A stretch of DNA of 64,000 nt. Origin: Phaeobacter inhibens DSM 16374. GTDB taxonomy: Bacteria > Pseudomonadota > Alphaproteobacteria > Rhodobacterales > Rhodobacteraceae. Made by a program: the position numbers and the translations under genes. The notes under the pieces are model-generated. The model had not been told where the DNA came from. It did no database searches and saw only the letters and a program-made list of their open reading frames with translations. Numbering within the stretch: the first letter of the stretch is position 1; each line of letters opens with the position of its first letter. Shown piece by piece: positions 62,303-64,000 of this stretch. The stretch is from the NCBI RefSeq assembly GCF_000473105.1, contig NZ_KI421498.1, forward strand, positions 1,922,001-1,986,000. The letters run 5' to 3'.

Positions 62303-63358
62303 TTAGGCGGCCTTGGTGAACAGGCCGGTGAGGGCGCGCTGAATAACCTTGCGGGTCCGGGGTTTCTGCGCCTTGGAGAAGGCCATCGGGCGGCAGACTT
62401 CCATGGCGGCGATGCCGACGCGGGCGGAGAGCGCGCCATTCACCAGACCTTCGCCAAAGCGGCGGGAGAGCTTTGACAGGAGCGATCCGCCGAGCACCGG
62501 TTCCAGCAGGTCATCGCCAACTGCAACAGCGCCGGTCGTCACCAGATGGGCGAGCACCGCGCGGGTGAGGCGCCAGGAGCTGAAGAAGCCGGACCGCCCG
62601 CCGTAGATCTCGGCGATGCGGCGGATCATCCGCAGCGAGGTCACCAGCGCCGTCACCACATCCGCCAGCGCCAAGGGCACCAGCGCGGTGACCGTTGCGA
62701 CCTGCCGCGCGCCCCCTTCGACCACGCGCAGGGCGCGGGCATCCAGCGGCGCAAGCAACTCCGCCTCTGCCAGCTGTAGCAGCCCGTCGGCGTCCATGAT
62801 GTCGCTCTTGCGCTCCCCCAGCCGGGCCAGTCCCCATGTGAGATCCTTGCGCCCGCGATAAAACCGTTCCAGCCCCGCCACATAGCTGCGTGCAGCCTTC
62901 AGATCAGCGGTGGCATCAGCCGGCTGGCCCGCGGCGGGGGCGGAGGGATCCGTTGAGAGCAGCGGCTGCGCGTTGCGCAGGCTCTCGACCCGGCGCAGCC
63001 GCGACAGGGCCGCGAGTTCACGCAGGCCCATCAGGAGGGCAAGAAGAACGGCCACGGCAAAGCCTGCGGTGATCGCCCAGCCCAAGAGCGGCACGCGGTC
63101 AATCAGCCCGGTGACGAAATCCCAGGCCGCAACCGAGATGACAGCGCCGATCAGTGCTGTCAGACAAGCCCAGAACCAGCGGGCCAGTCGCGATGGGCGA
63201 CGGCTGGCCAGCGCGGCGGCCTGCGCCAGTGCGGGCTGTGGCAGGTCGCTGCTGGCGCCATCCAGATCCGGGACCGGCGGCGCGCTGGCCACATCCGGGG
63301 CGGTGTCTGCGGTGGCGCTGTCCGTGAGGTCGAAGAGGACGGCATCCTTACGGGTCAT
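62303..63358 (-). CDS. YcjF/DUF697-family membrane protein
   Basis: A 351-aa membrane protein of the YcjF family, which pairs with the ATPase YcjX. The N-terminal 60 residues are Ala/Pro-rich; two membrane helices follow (about 62-82 and 94-114), and the C-terminal domain (about 200-345) includes AVLAHLVTTGAVAVGDDLLE and the family end segment CRPMAFSKAQKPR. The ATG overlaps the GNAT stop by four bases. Role in envelope stress or transport is not established. Confidence 0.85.
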   Translation of the reverse strand: MTRKDAVLFDLTDSATADTAPDVASAPPVPDLDGASSDLPQPALAQAAALASRRPSRLARWFWACLTALIGAVISVAAWDFVTGLIDRVPLLGWAITAGFAVAVLLALLMGLRELAALSRLRRVESLRNAQPLLSTDPSAPAAGQPADATADLKAARSYVAGLERFYRGRKDLTWGLARLGERKSDIMDADGLLQLAEAELLAPLDARALRVVEGGARQVATVTALVPLALADVVTALVTSLRMIRRIAEIYGGRSGFFSSWRLTRAVLAHLVTTGAVAVGDDLLEPVLGGSLLSKLSRRFGEGLVNGALSARVGIAAMEVCRPMAFSKAQKPRTRKVIQRALTGLFTKAA

Positions 63359-63894
63359 GGCGTGTCTTTCTTCGGGCGATCCGGTTTGTCGGCTGAGGGC
63401 TTTGTCACTGCGGCGGCGCGGGGTTTGAGTTCAGGCTTCGACGAGGGTGCGGGCCAGATGTATTGAATATCCGGCAACCCTTCGTCGTTGCGCGCGCCAT
63501 CGGTGCGGGTCTGTTCGACGAAACCTTCGCGCAGATAGAACCGCTGCGCGCCTTCGTTGGCCTGAAACGTCCAGAGCTGGAGCGGCGACTGCACCGATTT
63601 GGCATAGTCCAGCAGCAAGCGGCCAAGCCCCTGCCCGCGCGCCGTGTCGCGCACATAAAGCGCGCAGATCTCCGCGCCTTCAAGGGCCAGAAACCCCTCT
63701 ACCCGCCCGTCGATCTGCGCGATGGTGACCCAACCGCGATCAATCATGGTGCCGCAAAAGCTGATCGCCTCTGCGCCGGTGTGTTGCTTGGGCATCCAGG
63801 GGGTATCGACCTCGAAGAGGTGCAGGATCTCGGCGATCTTGCCGGCATCGGTACTGCGCGCGGCGCGCAGGATGGGCTGGGATGAGGTTGTCAT
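63355..63894 (-). CDS. GNAT-family N-acetyltransferase
   Basis: A 179-aa acetyltransferase. The acetyl-CoA-binding loop is RDTARGQGLGRLLLDYA, in the RxxGxG/A pattern, preceded by the strand ICALYV. A Pro/Lys-rich tail of about 30 residues follows the fold. It overlaps ycjF at its 3' end and the upstream partial gene at its 5' end, so the three form one coupled operon. Substrate is unknown. Confidence 0.88.
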   Translation of the reverse strand: MTTSSQPILRAARSTDAGKIAEILHLFEVDTPWMPKQHTGAEAISFCGTMIDRGWVTIAQIDGRVEGFLALEGAEICALYVRDTARGQGLGRLLLDYAKSVQSPLQLWTFQANEGAQRFYLREGFVEQTRTDGARNDEGLPDIQYIWPAPSSKPELKPRAAAVTKPSADKPDRPKKDTP

Positions 63895-64000
63895 AGGCGA
63901 TCTCCGATCAGGAATTCCGCTGCCCGGTCCAGGCGGATGTGAGGCGGGCCATCGCCGGGGCGCAGGGTCAGAGGTGCCGGGGCAAAGGCCATGGCCTGAT
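63891..64000 (-). CDS. Partial C-terminus of a YcjX-like ATPase (cut by the window edge)
   Basis: The last 36 codons of a gene that begins beyond the right edge. It ends ...LTLRPGDGPPHIRLDRAAEF followed by LIGDRL, and its stop overlaps the GNAT start (ATGA). Position upstream of ycjF-like genes suggests YcjX (DUF463 P-loop protein), whose family ends in a similar PHIRLD segment. The catalytic part is not visible, so this is context-based. Confidence 0.55.
   Translation of the reverse strand, partial: QAMAFAPAPLTLRPGDGPPHIRLDRAAEFLIGDRL

Noticed and set aside
1-64000. CRISPR arrays, insertion sequences, rRNA or prophage
   Set aside because: No regularly spaced direct repeats, transposase or phage structural genes, or rRNA-like sequence were found on reading through.

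Overview
The window is a contiguous piece of bacterial chromosome, GC-rich and densely coded, and looks like a marine Rhodobacteraceae (Roseobacter-group) alphaproteobacterium close to Phaeobacter, Ruegeria or Leisingera. The evidence is gene content and order: ctaC-ctaB-small ORF-ctaG beside tldD, dprA-topA, an fhs/chorismate mutase/folD cluster, a ruvCAB-ybgC-tolQRAB-pal-cpoB-tilS-ftsH block, phosphatidylcholine synthase, and a Tad pilus locus whose CpaD position is taken by an OmpA-type lipoprotein. I see no rRNA, tRNA, CRISPR array, insertion sequence or prophage. Species-level naming is inference. || Layout. 0-2.7 kb (minus): cytochrome aa3 oxidase subunit II and assembly genes ctaC, ctaB, a 59-aa membrane protein and ctaG; a perfect FNR-type box lies in the divergent gap to tldD. 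2.9-8.7 kb (plus): tldD, dprA, topA. 9.0-10.4 kb: a two-subunit 3-oxoacid CoA-transferase. 10.4-12.0 kb (minus): an unknown membrane protein and a lytic transglycosylase. 12.3-24.5 kb (plus): Tad/Flp pilus locus with two tiny Flp-like pilins, cpaB, cpaC secretin, an OmpA lipoprotein, cpaE, cpaF, tadB, tadC, two TPR lipoproteins, a prepilin peptidase and an AAA+ ATPase. 24.5-28.2 kb: ligase-associated helicase, PdeM nuclease and a thioesterase. 28.3-31.3 kb (minus): one-carbon folate genes fhs and folD with a chorismate mutase between them. 31.5-44.6 kb (minus): a MOSC protein, then (in transcription order) ruvCAB, an unknown gene, ybgC, tolQRAB-pal-cpoB, tilS and ftsH. 44.9-56.2 kb: DUF1127 protein, prmA, an MFS carrier, a YeeE sulfur transporter, priA, a transaldolase-like aldolase, DUF484-xerC, an EF-hand protein, pcs and ogt. 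56.4-64 kb: a Q/A-rich unknown, ileS, a pentapeptide-repeat gene broken by an in-frame TGA, a group III truncated globin, and ycjF-GNAT-ycjX. || How the parts work together. The Tad locus supplies most of a type IVb pilus machine: pilins, their processing peptidase, outer-membrane secretin, assembly ATPase, inner-membrane platform and lipoproteins. TadE/F/G pseudopilins are absent and would have to lie elsewhere. The neighbouring transglycosylase and the OmpA lipoprotein could help the machine cross and anchor to peptidoglycan. The Tol-Pal block maintains the envelope at division, the ruvCAB, dprA, priA, xerC and helicase genes serve DNA recombination and repair, and the cta genes build an aerobic oxidase. 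|| Most deserving of a second look: the pentapeptide gene, whose five-residue repeat register runs unbroken through a stop codon (60133-61701); the winged-helix AAA+ ATPase closing the Tad locus; the twin pilins with Asp-Trp in place of Glu-Tyr at the processing site; the 38-nt palindrome inside the Tad operon; and the FNR box between the oxidase genes and tldD. Start codons were often moved inward from the longest frame on the basis of ribosome binding sites and family start positions. Terminators and operator-like sites are read by eye, with no folding or homology search run.
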